Assembly (NCBI GenBank): GCA_015179045.1
Contig: WHUZ01000035.1
Span: 434,001-498,000 of the forward strand
Length of the DNA: 64,000 nt
Source of the DNA: Kalaharituber pfeilii
Taxonomy: Eukaryota; Ascomycota; Pezizomycetes; Pezizales; Pezizaceae
Direction: 5' to 3'
Shown here: piece by piece, positions 11,991-23,119 of the stretch
Position numbering within the stretch: position 1 is the stretch's first letter
Layout of the letters: each line of letters begins with the position of its first letter
Translations under genes and position numbers: made by a program
Notes under the pieces: model-generated
Databases searched by the model: none
What the model saw: the letters and a program-made list of their open reading frames with translations, nothing else
What the model was told of the DNA's origin: nothing

Positions 11991-13808
11991 GGTGAATGGA
12001 AAACTATTTTTTAAATGAATAATAAGAAGGTATACAGTTACAATTTCAACACATCACCTTTACTTGCACAACACTAGTGTTCGATATTGGTACACATTGC
12101 AAATACATGCTACAACTGAAATTAAAGTTCTTAATCTATGTCAAAAATTTTCAATAGAAGTTTTAGCTTGTCGCCAATTTGGGCGCTAGTGTATGCGACT
12201 TACTGAATTCGTCAGCAATGGCAATACAATATCAACATATTTCGCAACGTCATTTCCATTCATTATTATACACCACAGACCGTCACTAACATGTGTGTTT
12301 ACAGAGCCGTGACGCAATGGGTTCCTTGTTAGTTGAACCCAAAAATCTCGTTCGATAATGCAGTTCAGCTCTAAGCTCTAGATCTGCTTCAACTTTGTGT
12401 CGCAAACGCTATCATTTCCGACATTAGGATTGGCCACGGTGTGGCATTCACAGAGACTTGGAGTTCAATTACAATTCACATTCACATTCATCATCGGACA
12501 TTACTACAGATAAAGGCAATCTCCCGGTTGTCTTGGTACCCCGTTCGTTTTATTTCGTGATACAGGCTGCTATTTTGGCAACCAACCAAAACAGTTAGGA
12601 GCTGGCAACAAATTCCGGTCGTGCTTTCCATTGTGGGGATGATGGTAAAGACAGCTGGTTTTATTAGACGTCTTGAGTTTCCAAGTGAACCTAACGGGTC
12701 ACCGCTTTACATACTCTTGGAGGTTCCAGGGACAGAATGTTCCAGAATGTTATACACTCGCTTTCTGTTATGACGGTTTCCATGGTAACGAGAATAAAAT
12801 TTCCAACATTTAAGATGTAAAGTCCGTTTTTTATCAGGTTCCTAGTCGACGTCTACCTTTAATATTAGAATATAACCTTTAACGTATTCTCCATATATCC
12901 ACTAGCCTTGCCTACTTCATATTCTATATGAAGACCCAATGATCGTAGGCTTCATATGTCAGAAAGGAGGCTAAGTTTTTAGTAAGTATTTTTTTCGTAT
13001 TGTCCCAATCATCGCCACAATTGCTACAATGATGAAAGCTTGTGAATACCTCTATCAGTCACAAAGCAATTAGTATCTTTGTACCTAATCTTACCAACAA
13101 AAGAGTGCCAGTTGGTGCTTTTACCTGCCTCACACACAGCTGCTACATCTCGCGATCTTGCAGGATTTTTGAACCTTCAGTTATACAGTAGTTCTCGTAG
13201 TAATCCACTGGAACTTTATTAATGAGTTCAGTTGCATCATGCCCTCCGCTTTCTGTCCCAAACCTTAAAGCCATGAGCCGGCAGCCACTTGCAGCCTGGG
13301 CCACCAAGGTTCAATTAATGACTACTAAAGTCGCGTTGCATGCGCCAGGGCCTTCTCTCGTAGAGCGTGAATGAGGTTCTCAGTTACTTTACATCTTATC
13401 ATGCGAAGCATTCATGTTGATGGCTTCCACAACCAACTACATTGGACTTAGGTCATTCAATTCAGGGTAACGAGACATACACAGTGGCTTGCCAAACAAG
13501 ACAAACAAGGGCTAGGTTTGGTCGCTCGCCACGCGGTGCAAAGCAGCAATATATACTCACTAGCAGGGTTACTAGATCTGTAAGGAATAACGTGAATCCT
13601 GTGCAACTAATGGTGGACTTGCAACTGAGTATATAGGCCGACTTAACTTGCACTTCGGATCACAAACTTATGTATTCAGACTACTACGAAGATATCGGCT
13701 CATGGTTGATTTCACACATTCTACTGGGTCAGTTCAAAACGTCAGTCGCATAAAGTATGCAGTCAGACCTAGAGGGATTATGCAAGCTATATACACGTTT
13801 TATCTTAA
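11991..13808. other. AT-rich intergenic region, nothing recognised
   Basis: No ORF of interest, RNA gene or paired terminal repeat was found in this 1.8 kb. Confidence 0.45.
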
Positions 13809-13816
13809 GTGTTGGT

Positions 13817-13939
13817 GGTACTTTCCGTGTTTTTTGTGATTTTGGTACTTTCTAGTTAGTTATCTCCTATGTGTCTCATACCTCGCCATAGGCGGCATGC
13901 GAGTAATGATATATTAAGGGAAAAAAAAAAAAAAAAAAG
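13817..13939 (+). mobile_element. Poly(A) retroposon, family A (short copy)
   Basis: The element ends with the family A tail, CTCGCCATAGGCGGCATGCG followed by AGTAATG and about 18 A. The octamer GTGTTGGT occurs on both sides (13809-13816 and 13940-13947), consistent with a target-site duplication. At 123 bp it is shorter than the 212 bp copy at 32516 and has lost part of the GCCCTTAGGGC hairpin. No coding capacity; probably a 5'-truncated SINE-like copy. Confidence 0.55.
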
Positions 13940-13947
13940 GTGTTGGT

Positions 13948-14931
13948 CCCTCGGAACAATTAACTGTTAATTGCGTGAGTGGAATATCTTAGCTTCAATT
14001 GCTTATCATCGATTCCAGGTATAAGTTGGGGATTTCTTGGGGTGAGTACTACATTAGGTAGTTAACGCTCTTGCAACAATCAGGGGGCCTAGTTTAAGTA
14101 TCGCTATATGTACGGCTGAGCAGGCATCAATTACAGTGAATCCCCCCTCCCTTCAAATTCTTTTGGCCATACTACATAATTCCATCACCAGATTTAAATA
14201 CTTGATAACTCACTTCAAAACTAAAGATATATCCTGTTTACTGGCCTGTGATTCCCAATGAGGAAAGGTCCCGGCACTCAGGCTGCTGCCATGGCCGAGC
14301 TCTTTTTCCTGACTGGTTTCTTTTCAGTTGAAAGGGTTAGCCTTCCATGATCGGCCCATTAGAGGTTGCGTCTCTAAGTTAACAACTGACGTTGTAAGAC
14401 GCCCAAACGTCCCTAAACCTTGATCAGGTGCAATGGTGCAGAATTGTGGTACATGGAATTGCAACAACCAAAAGGCTGGGAAAGGGTAGGGACTGGATGG
14501 AGAAGGCGAACCCATGGATGGGGAGCATAGTTGCAGCCCAATGGTTGTTGAAGGAGAGGAGGGAAGGGAAGACCAGCTCGGTAGCAATCTACCTAAAAGG
14601 AGAGGTAGGATTGGATAGTCAAATACCAGTGAAGGCAAAGTTAGTGGGGAGAGGGTTGCACTCGGAACTGTACGAGTGGAATAGAGTGGGTACAAAGGAA
14701 AAGGGAAAGAGCCTGAGGACAGAATGGATGTAGACGGGGAACGAGGAGGAGAGACAACTAGACGGACGGTCATCGTGCTTGGTTATTCTAGCCTTTTCGC
14801 ACCTGCTACACAGCCCCAGATGCCTCAGGTAAAGAGTCGTGATGCTGTGTTATTTTTCTTTTGTCATATAGGTGATGTTTATGTATGTAGTGGCACAGGT
14901 GCCTGTCTCCGGGCCATAAGGACTTCGGTCC
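13948..14931. other. Intergenic region, nothing recognised
   Basis: No supported feature. Open frames on both strands at 14324-14773 are mirror images of one low-complexity stretch and are not credible genes. Confidence 0.4.
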
Positions 14932-14985
14932 AGGGACCCTGCCATAACGAATAGCGGTAAGCGGGGTTACATGATATTTTTTTTA
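14932..14985 (+). mobile_element. Retroposon family B 3' end (relic)
   Basis: The sequence carries GGGACCCTGCCATA and then GCGGGGTTACATGA at about 14961-14974. The same two blocks occur in the same order in the copy at 31958-32015. The tail here is T-rich, then A-rich, rather than a clean poly(A), so it looks decayed. No target-site duplication was identified. Confidence 0.35.
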
Positions 14986-15789
14986 GAAATAAAAGGAAAG
15001 GAAAGAAAAGGGTGCAAAGGCGCAAATAACAAATTTCGGAATAGTTAATGACCCAGAATCATTGATCCAAGCCATTTAGATGCTATGGCAGTCATTGATC
15101 AGGAGAACGGATAATACGAAGACATGATGGGATTCCATAAAGTATCGTCTACTACAGCTCACGAACTATGTACCAACCGGACCAAAACTCACTTGGAACC
15201 TTGCATCTCTAACACACCTTCGCGTTGATGGTCATGAAGTTGCAAAACAGGGCCGATAATGGCTTGAGGATACCACTACAGATAGCACATACTCTACCCG
15301 TACGGATCTTCTGACAACTGCCAGACTCTACGCAGCCCTAAGCTCTGGTTTAGCTACAATGGAATCAATTTGACTTGAAATAGAAAATGGCTGCGGCATT
15401 GCGGAGAGCATAAAACGTTATATAAAGCTTAGGCTTCTACAATCGAACTGAGGCAACACACATGATCCAATCTCAGAAATTCCACTGACCGGTCAACTTC
15501 TCGTCGAGTCTGGATCCTCCCAGCCTTCTAGTCAGAAAAGGCCCCTTTCACATCAACGAAATCTTTCAGACAATTTTAACATACATATTCAGATTCATAT
15601 TCGAAAAAACTTCCTTGATATACCCCATGTAGATTGAATATACAACTCTAAATTGCCTATCCGCCTAGCCTCGGCCCCGCAGGCTGCAATAGGTAGGAAA
15701 AAATTTCAAAACTTAAAGCTATTTAAATACTGCATAATCAGAATTTTTGGGAATACTTTCCAGTCATCTCTTTTTCTTTCTTTCTCTCT

Positions 15790-15792
<3 letters not shown>
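14986..15792. other. Intergenic region, nothing recognised
   Basis: AT-rich DNA without supported genes or repeats, ending in a CT-rich stretch that leads into the long T tract. Confidence 0.4.
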
Positions 15793-15836
<44 letters not shown>

Positions 15837-15862
15837 GTTCACATAACCCCGCATACGGCTTT
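15793..15862 (-). mobile_element. Retroposon family B 3' end with 43-nt poly(A) (minus strand)
   Basis: On the minus strand the sequence reads CCGTATGCGGGGTTATGTGA followed by ACC and 43 A (T run 15793-15835). This matches the family B end seen at 31958-32015. Only the 3' end can be delimited. A tetranucleotide microsatellite begins about 10 bp upstream of this end. Confidence 0.45.
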
Positions 15863-15872
15863 TAGACAGTTT

Positions 15873-15904
15873 AATAAATAAATAAATAAATAAATAAATA
15901 AATA
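15873..15904. repeat. (AATA)n microsatellite
   Basis: About eight tandem AATA units. Its reverse complement (TTTA)n lies about 220 bp away at 16124-16171, so the two tracts form a potential stem. Confidence 0.9.
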
Positions 15905-16123
15905 CAATTCTTTAATCCCCATATATCGCGCCCTCTTACTCCTAACCAATTCAAAGTTAACTCTATATTTATTTTGCGTCCCTAGTGGGGAGTATTCAAA
16001 TTTGACCAACTATTTTATTAAAGCCAATTTTCTGCACACTCACAGTTTTAGCAAGAATTAAATTGGTAGCTCCAGAGTTCCTCTATTGATCTATGTCACT
16101 GACAAGATTCCAGCTGCTCTGGG

Positions 16124-16126
16124 TAT

Positions 16127-16171
<45 letters not shown>
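16124..16171. repeat. (TTTA)n microsatellite
   Basis: About twelve tandem tetranucleotide units, inverted relative to the (AATA)n tract at 15873-15904. Confidence 0.9.
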
Positions 16172-16175
<4 letters not shown>

Positions 16176-16300
16176 TTTCATTTTTCATTTATCAAATTTT
16201 TGATTATTTTTCCTTTTATTTTTTTTTTGGATGTATGAAAATATTATTATAATTGGAAGGCAAAATTGTGATGTTGGGCAATTTCAACCTCCGTAACCTA

Positions 16301-18175
16301 ACGTGCCCGATGTAGTAACGATCTGCCCCCCTGTAACGATCCATTCTCTTGGCACTCCTCGTCATACATCGCTCTACTACGTATTTTGGATATATTTGCA
16401 ACTATAGAAATTGCTTAACATTATACTAATTTGACATCGCTAAATCAGAATTTGCTATCATAATGAGGAAAAAATCAAAATTCCAATATTTACAACCAAA
16501 TTCATCATTATTCACCTAATTTGAGCCCTCCCTGTATATAGCATAGCTCAACATTCTCGAAATCAGGAAAATAATATAGAAAACTAGTAATTCTCATCCA
16601 TCTAGGGCTGGCCTTTTTATTAAAAGTCAACAATTGCATATATAGATCATGTGGGATGCAGTGCACCTTCAATTGTATAGAAGTAGTTTATGTTTCCTGA
16701 GCTAATCTCTATACCTTGATCTGACCTTCAGTGTTCCTAGACACCTCAAGTGATTCAGGAATACCGGGACTTGAAGTAGTAGTAGTTGAAGCACTAGGGG
16801 TGGTAACAGTAACTCCTTCTGAGGTGCCAGGTATGACAGAAGAGACCTGTGGCTCAAATCTGCTGTTGAAACCTTCTTCTACCCACCCCCCTTCTAGTAT
16901 TCAGACCCTCCTATCTCATGAACTAAAGATCTTTCCCAGCCCCAGCCTTGCATGTGAATTCCTCCATAGTGTCTTTCTGTAGCTTGTTCAGCTGCAGTCA
17001 TCTCTCTCTGTTTTCGTTCCTCTTTTGCCTTACTTTCTCGCTCCATCGCTGCTAACTACTTTGCATATCAGCGGCTTCTTTCTTATCCTAAACTATTTTC
17101 ACACCTGGAGTTTCTCTTCCTCCTTTCTGACCTTCGCTGGTGCTCTCTGTTTTCCTTTTCGACATCTCCTACTATTTTTTTCCTTCTATTTCCAGTATTG
17201 CTTTAACTTCAGCTCGAGGCGGCATAGGAGGAAGTGAGTGAATATAACGTCTTGGGCGTCTTGGGCGCAGAGAACCGCATCCTACTAGATGTGAAAAAAC
17301 ACTTGACTAGTAACGTTTACTAGTCCTCTGCATAGCTCATTTAGCAATACGCACCTGCATCCTATATATTTGCTGTCGTATTTCGCATACGTCGCATATA
17401 TGCTCTATCGGCTACCGGAGGTGACCCGTAACAGAGGGAAAGCAAGGTAAAAGAAGAACGAAAATAGAGAAAGATGACTGCAGCTGAGCAAGCTACAAAA
17501 AGACACCATGGAGGAACTCACATACAAGGCTGGGGCTGGGAGAGATCTTTAGTTCATGAGATAGGAGGGTCTGAATACTAGGAGAGGGGGTGGGTAGAAG
17601 AAGGTTCCAACAGCAGATTTGAGCCACAGGTCTCTTCTGTCATACCTGGCACCTCAGAAGGAGTTACTGTTACCACCCCTAGTGCTTCAACTACTACTAC
17701 TTCAAGTCCCGGTATTCCTGAATCACTTGAGGTGTCTAGGAACACTGAAGGTCAGATTAAGGTATAGAGATTAGCTCAGGAATATAAACTACTTCTATAC
17801 AATTGAAGGTGCACTGCATCCCACATGATCTATATATGCAATTGTTGACTTTTAAAAAAAGACCAGCCCTAGATGGATGAGAATTACTAGTTTTCTATAT
17901 TATTTTCCTGATTTCGAGGATGTTGAGCTATGCTATATACAGGGAGGACTCAAATTAGGTGAATAATGATAAATTTAGTTGTAAATATTGGAATTTTGAT
18001 TTTTTCCTCATTATGATAGCAAATTCTGATTTAGCGATGTCAAATCAATAATGTTAAGCAATTTCTATAGTTGCAATATATTCAAATAAAAGTAGTAGAG
18101 TGAGGAATGCATGACGAGGAGTGCCCAGAGAGTGGATCATTACAGGGGGGCAGATCGTTACCACATCGGGCACGC
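16301..18175. mobile_element. Long-inverted-repeat (foldback-type) DNA transposon flanked by TA
   Basis: Two arms of about 735 bp, 16301-17040 and 17439-18175, are near-identical inverted copies around a 400 bp spacer. The outer ends read [A/G]CGTGCCCGATGT on each side and continue into a run of six C. Each end abuts a TA dinucleotide (16299-16300 and 18176-18177), as expected for Tc1/mariner-superfamily insertion. Few substitutions and small indels separate the arms. The right arm contains an open stretch on the plus strand around 17620-17765, rich in Ser, Thr and Pro codons; no transposase catalytic domain was recognised. The element could transcribe into a long hairpin RNA. Confidence 0.75.
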
Positions 18176-18177
18176 TA

Positions 18178-18966
18178 TTGCTTAACTAAGTACTACTTAC
18201 CTTTTTGTGTTTTGTCATGTGGAACGAGTTTGGCATCCGAAAAATAACACTGCCTATTCGAAGGATAATCATGACCGAAGGCGGTTGTACCTCATGTTCG
18301 GTCCATCTCTCACGATCAAATATCGTGCAACCATCCTCTAGATGAAATGATCTTCGACCTACACGTGCACCTCACATACATGACATATTCCGCTCTCTGG
18401 AGGCTCTCACGCGCACAAAAAAGGCATTGGTTTCCCTCTAACACTTCGGCCTCAACTGACTACTCACCGCACCATATCATTGTCAAGTACCAAGCATACA
18501 ATAATACGATCTTGATGAGTTCAAGTACATTACAAAAAAACTTAGCAAAGGCCCGCCTCATGCTGCCACTTTCCCTGACGTTGGGAACCGCAAGCAGAGA
18601 GGTACGATATAAGAAGGAAAAAAAAAAAGCAATCGTACCACACACACTATCCGATCCCTAAATACATACATAACTATGTACCGTACCATAGCGACACAGA
18701 AAGTAAAATGTCACCTATACACAAAAACCCACCATTCGAGACGAATAAGAAAAGAAATAATGATTATAAAGAAACCCTTGCAAATAAAAAAGAACATAAA
18801 ATGAGATAAAACCAATCAAATGACCTCGCACGGTCTCATGTATGTTTTCTTGTACGTGAAAGGTTACTTTGCGGTAAATTGCTTCCCATGACCCATACTA
18901 TTCCACAACATTTCTTGCGCGCGTCAACGTCAACTCGAAACCTGCTCAAAATTCCGTATTCTTCAT
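18178..18966. other. Intergenic region, no gene seen
   Basis: This is the 3' flank of the minus-strand membrane protein gene. No domain-bearing ORF was seen; it probably includes the 3' UTR. Confidence 0.45.
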
Positions 18967-19991
18967 TTATCTCCTGTTTGTCGAATCTATCTCATACACC
19001 ACTCCAGAAGGTGGAGGAGGAGTCTGAGTGACAGGAGAGGCCTGAGTCTGAGAAGGTAACTCCACAGTGCCTGGTGGTGGTGGGGAGGCTACGGTCTGTG
19101 GAGCATAGTATTCCGCACCCGGCGTCGGAGCTTTGTAATCCTGTGGTAAAGGCCCTCCATAATGTGGGACTGGACTTGGTGGTGCCTGCATTGGATACTG
19201 CTGTCCTTGTGGGTTGTAGTAAGGCTGGTAGTTTTGCGGTTGTTGCTGTGGCATGTAACCTAGTGGTGGTGGGGGCGCTCCTTTATCTTGTTGCAGAGGT
19301 TGTGGCGGTGGAGGTGATGGTTGTGCCATGTCAGGAACCGCTGTACCTGCAGCGGTGGCAGCTGCTTTCTTCTTGTTACGCAGGATAAACCAGATAATCA
19401 CGCCAACAGAAATCGCCAGTACCAAAACTATTGCAACAACAATCCCGACAATGGCACCGGTGCCCAATCCGCCCTTCTTCCTTTTACCACCGCCCTCCGA
19501 GTTAACATCATCTGTATTGTAGTCATTGTCAGTGGGGTGGCTTAGATGACCAGTACTCTCCTCCTCAACCGATGTTGGAACTGATACAGTGGGGTTTTGT
19601 GAATCGCGTCTGGAATTGTTTTCAAATTAGACTCTCATCGCCGGCCAAAGCTAAGTAGGCAGGAGTAGGATACATACAACTTCGGACAGTACCAAGTGCC
19701 CGACACCAGCCTACAGTATGTACCCCCATCGCAGCAATGCTCATCATCGCAAAGCACGTAGTCTATTCCGCAAACCTCCTCTGGAGACTGTTGCCTCTTT
19801 GTAAGCCCCCGTGGTGTAACATGCTCGTAGAAATAACCGAACTGTCGCGCGGGAATGCCTCCATAGAAGGGTGTTGGTTCTTCTGTCGGGCGAGGGTCGG
19901 GTTGGGGATTGGGAACCACGTTCGCGAAAGCCAATAGGGGACTATTGGCTACGACAAGCAACAGCAGCCTGGAGAGATATTGCTGTTGCAT
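18967..19991 (-). CDS. Cysteine-rich single-pass membrane protein (Mid2/SKG6-like)
   Basis: Two exons, 19991-19678 and 19609-18967, joined across a 67 nt intron (GTATGT..CAG) in frame, give 318 residues. The start at 19991 is chosen because it begins a signal peptide (MQQQYLSRLLLLVVANSPLL); the frame is open further upstream but that part is not signal-like. Residues about 70-104 hold a cysteine cluster (C..C...CC....C.......C) of the kind found in fungal membrane-anchored Cys-rich proteins. A transmembrane helix follows at about residues 160-182 (AIVGIVVAIVLVLAISVGVI) with a basic stop-transfer KKK. The cytoplasmic tail is long and Pro/Gln/Tyr-rich. The layout resembles cell-wall stress sensors and SKG6/Axl2-type proteins; a sensor or adhesion role is inference only. 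Confidence 0.75.
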
Positions 19992-20529
19992 CGCTCCGTG
20001 TGTATCTTTCCTGCCTGTTTCCTTCCTGTTCTCTAGCTTCCTTCTCTTTGCTCTTTGCACGGACAAACTTGCTGGTGAGGCCCAATGGATTGAGGGTTGG
20101 GGACCAGCTGAAGCTTGAGTGGAAGAAGACCGGATTATTAGGGAACCAGCCAGAAAAGAGGGGAGAGAGAACAAGAGAACGAAGGATGCGGTGCCGGGGT
20201 CAGGGCTCAGAGAGGAGATTAAGAGCGGACGGGGGGGGGTATGATATCCCTCAGCAGCGCGGCATCCAAAAGCCAATGCCAACAGAAAATGTCCGTGTAT
20301 TCCATTGCAAACCGGCATGGTGCTCTACCTCTCCGTAGTCTTGGGGACCTGGAACTGGCACTAAGTTCTCAATATAGGCCGCTGAGCCCCATCTCAGCAT
20401 TCACTATACCATTTCGGCGGGGGTGGGCACTGACACTTTGACGCTCCGTTAGCCCAATCCTGCTGGAATGAGATTTTGAGGCTTCGCGCGGCAGAGGGAT
20501 AGTTCTCTACATGCACAGGGAATATGATA
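19992..20529. other. Promoter-side intergenic region
   Basis: This lies upstream of the membrane protein gene and ends at the TA flanking the pogo-type element. It contains CT-rich stretches on the minus strand, common in fungal promoters. Nothing else recognised. Confidence 0.4.
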
Positions 20530-21665
20530 CAGTCAGACCTTGCTATAATGAACCTCGCTATAGTGAAAACCTTGCTATAATGAACATACCACGCTCTCGG
20601 ATTTCCATCCCCATACAATTTGACCTTGCTATAATGAAATCACACCAAATAGTGTAATGAAAAAAAATCTAGAGGAAGTTATTTTATCTACATACAAATT
20701 GTTCTTGCTATAATGAAAAGACACTAATGAAATTCATAGGGACCCCCGTGCTCCTGCCTTGCCTCCTGCGTACCAGTAATTCCGAGCAGCCCAGCCAACA
20801 GCGCTAAGTGCTAGAGGTTGGTTTGAACCAGGTTGTGAGTGTCTGTTGCTTCCGGGTATGTTGCTGGTATGACTTTAAGGCGAGAGAAAGCTGCTGAAAG
20901 GTAGAAGCAAGCTCTGAAAGTTCTAGTGGCTGACGAAAAGTAGTGTGGTCCAGAGAAGAAACCGGCAAACTCTCCATATAATACATGAGAGAATCAATAG
21001 ACTGGATAGCCTCTGAGGTGCTAATGGGAGGCGGGATAGAGACTCGGGTTCGGGATTTGATTCAGACTGGTGAAGGTCTTCCACTTGTGCTTGTTGCATG
21101 TCTGCTATAAGTTCCGGAATACTAATAGCCTCTATAGAAATAGTGCTATCTGTTGCATCCTCATCATGAAATAGATACTCATCTACCAAATTTTGAACCC
21201 TGTCCGGAGTGACAACTATCCTGTATCAGACTATTGATGGTAACAAAGGTTCCAGTCTGTAGGTGTTCAATAGATTGCTCATATGATTGCTTTGCTAACT
21301 CACTAGTATTCAAAGATGAATGAATACCCGCTTGCTGCCAGTAATTAATGAATACGAATCTTAATCTACTACTGATTTACTTCTAATTTACATTCTTCTC
21401 CTACTACTACTACTACTCCTTACATTTCTATTTCTATTTCTATTCATCACAACTGCTACTATCCCATTTGAATTAATTTCTTAATGTAGCTATTTCCATT
21501 ACTAGTAGATCGATACAGGGATGTTAACTGGTAGCGAAGTTCCCCTGGTCACTTAGCTGCCAAGACTACATGACTAATTTAGTACAATTTTCTATACTGA
21601 AAACCTTGCTATAGTGAAAACAAAGGGCCAAATTTTACGTTTTCATTATAGCAAGGTCTGACTGT
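20530..21665. mobile_element. Pogo-type DNA transposon relic with perfect TIRs and TA flanks
   Basis: The left end CAGTCAGACCTTGCTATAAT (continuing GAA) is matched perfectly for 23 bp by the inverted right end at 21643-21665. TA flanks lie at 20528-20529 and 21666-21667. Subterminal copies of CTTGCTATAATGAA or CTATAGTGAA occur at both ends, as in pogo/Tigger/Fot elements, and may be transposase binding sites. At 1136 bp it is too short for a full transposase; only a C-terminal coding remnant remains on the minus strand, so it is an internally deleted, non-autonomous copy. Confidence 0.85.
20804..21189 (-). pseudogene. C-terminal fragment of a pogo-family transposase
   Basis: Two overlapping minus-strand frames share one original reading. 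The first, from 21189, reads DEYLFHDEDATDSTISIEA and then ELIADMQQAQVEDLHQSE. The second resumes after a frameshift near 21043-21060 with ISTSEAIQSIDSLMYYMES and ends at 20804. The pattern of an acidic segment, then a helix with leucine/tyrosine spacing, then a short basic tail is that of pogo/Tigger transposase C-termini. The tail QQTLTTWF (20848-20825) fits the PCNA-interacting (PIP) box QxxLxx[W/F]F, a feature described for the Drosophila pogo transposase. The DDE core is deleted. Confidence 0.6.
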
Positions 21666-21667
21666 AC

Positions 21668-22500
21668 GCATACATGCAAAACGCCTCACGTAAACGGCCA
21701 TGGGTAAAGTAAGCTACAGTACTGCATTGCACAATTGAAAGGTATCACGAATGGGGGCCATTGCTTGCCCGCCCACGGCCCACGGTCCATGCCCACAACT
21801 AGGGACACAACTACACACTACAAGTATGTATACAACTCTCACTGCCAGCTGCATCCACAGCACAGCAGCAAGTTGATACCTTTTTGTTTCTTTCCCACTT
21901 CAATCGCCCCGCCCCAATGGCCAGATCCAAATGCCTCAACCACACAAATGCACACACACACACTTCCTTGCAAACAGTGGCTTTCTTTTTTTTCCTGGGG
22001 AAAGGCAAATTGCCGTCGTGGTAGCACAGGCGCAGGGAGTCCCTTGAGTTGTTGTGTAACCTACAAGGGCTGCACAAGGTTAAATTGGAGCCATGGTTGC
22101 CTCCCTGGGTTAAATGGATTGCCCCTTCTGTCTTAGCAGCGACCGCCACTAATTAAGCTTGGTCACGAAAAGCTGGGAGCCGAGGGCCCGCTAACCCTAT
22201 GGTCAAAGCACAGCCCCACTTGCTCTCGCCCATAACAAGCGACAACCACTTTTTGACAAATACCAACAGAGACATTGATATACAGTGCCTCAAATTGATG
22301 TCGGGGAACTTTGCTGCACTCCAAGTTTGGGGTAGGGTAGAGTACTCTACCTCATGCACTCATGATTGGCCCCAAATCAAGTACTGTAGAGAAAAGAGAA
22401 AACCTTTAATATACCCTGCAGCAAAAGCGAAAACCTTTGAAATACCCATCATGTCTTTAAAAAAGTAAAGACATATCTTGGTAAAGTTTTATAAGTAATA
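21668..22500. other. Intergenic region, nothing recognised
   Basis: A short CA-dinucleotide stretch lies near 21945-21962. No supported genes. Confidence 0.4.
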
Positions 22501-22734
22501 GGTGCGTTCAGCAAGCGTATCAGATACTGAGATACTGGCAGTACCACTTTTTTGATGTGTTCGGCATACTACCGCTTATACCTAGCTACTCGGCCCATGC
22601 CTACTACTCTGCTTACTTCTGTTTTGAGTCTACTCCAGGTTCACTGCTCCAGGTACTGCTCACTGCTCCAGTTTTTAGCACTCCTACTCTGCTTGCTGCT
22701 TTTGCTGCTCTACCTTTGGCTTCTGCCCAGCTGC

Positions 22735-22905
22735 TTACTGCTCGCTGCTTGCTACTTACTGCTCGCTATTCACTGCTCACTGCCTACTGCTCGCTGCCTG
22801 CTCGCTACTTGCTGCTCACTGCTCACTGTTCGGTGTTCGGTGTTTGCTACTTGCTTCTCATTGCTTACTTCTTACTTCTCACTGTTCACTGCTCGCTGCT
22901 CCAGC
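22735..22905. repeat. Degenerate heptanucleotide tandem repeat (consensus ACTGCTC)
   Basis: About two dozen consecutive 7-mers are variants of ACTGCTC or GCTGCTC (for example ACTGTTC, GCTACTT, ACTTCTC). Looser CTGCT-rich copies extend outwards to about 22640 and 23010. All three plus-strand frames are open because the unit lacks stop codons; the resulting ORFs are not genes. Confidence 0.6.
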
Positions 22906-23119
22906 TTGTTACGCCAGTTTCTGCTTGCTACCTCAGTTTTTGCTACTGGCTACCACAGCTTCTGTCTTACCACCTCAGCTTTTACTACGTGGTTGGTACC
23001 TCTGTTATTACCACTTTTATCTCAGTCTTTTACTGAAATACTTTAGGCTCTTTAAACACATCATGGAGATTTCAGTTGGAATGCGCTTTGTTTCTTAGAT
23101 TCAACTGCGTAATACTGTT

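Noticed and set aside
22552..23098. Three long overlapping plus-strand ORFs rich in Leu/Ser/Cys
   Set aside because: They are translations of a degenerate heptamer repeat in all three frames.
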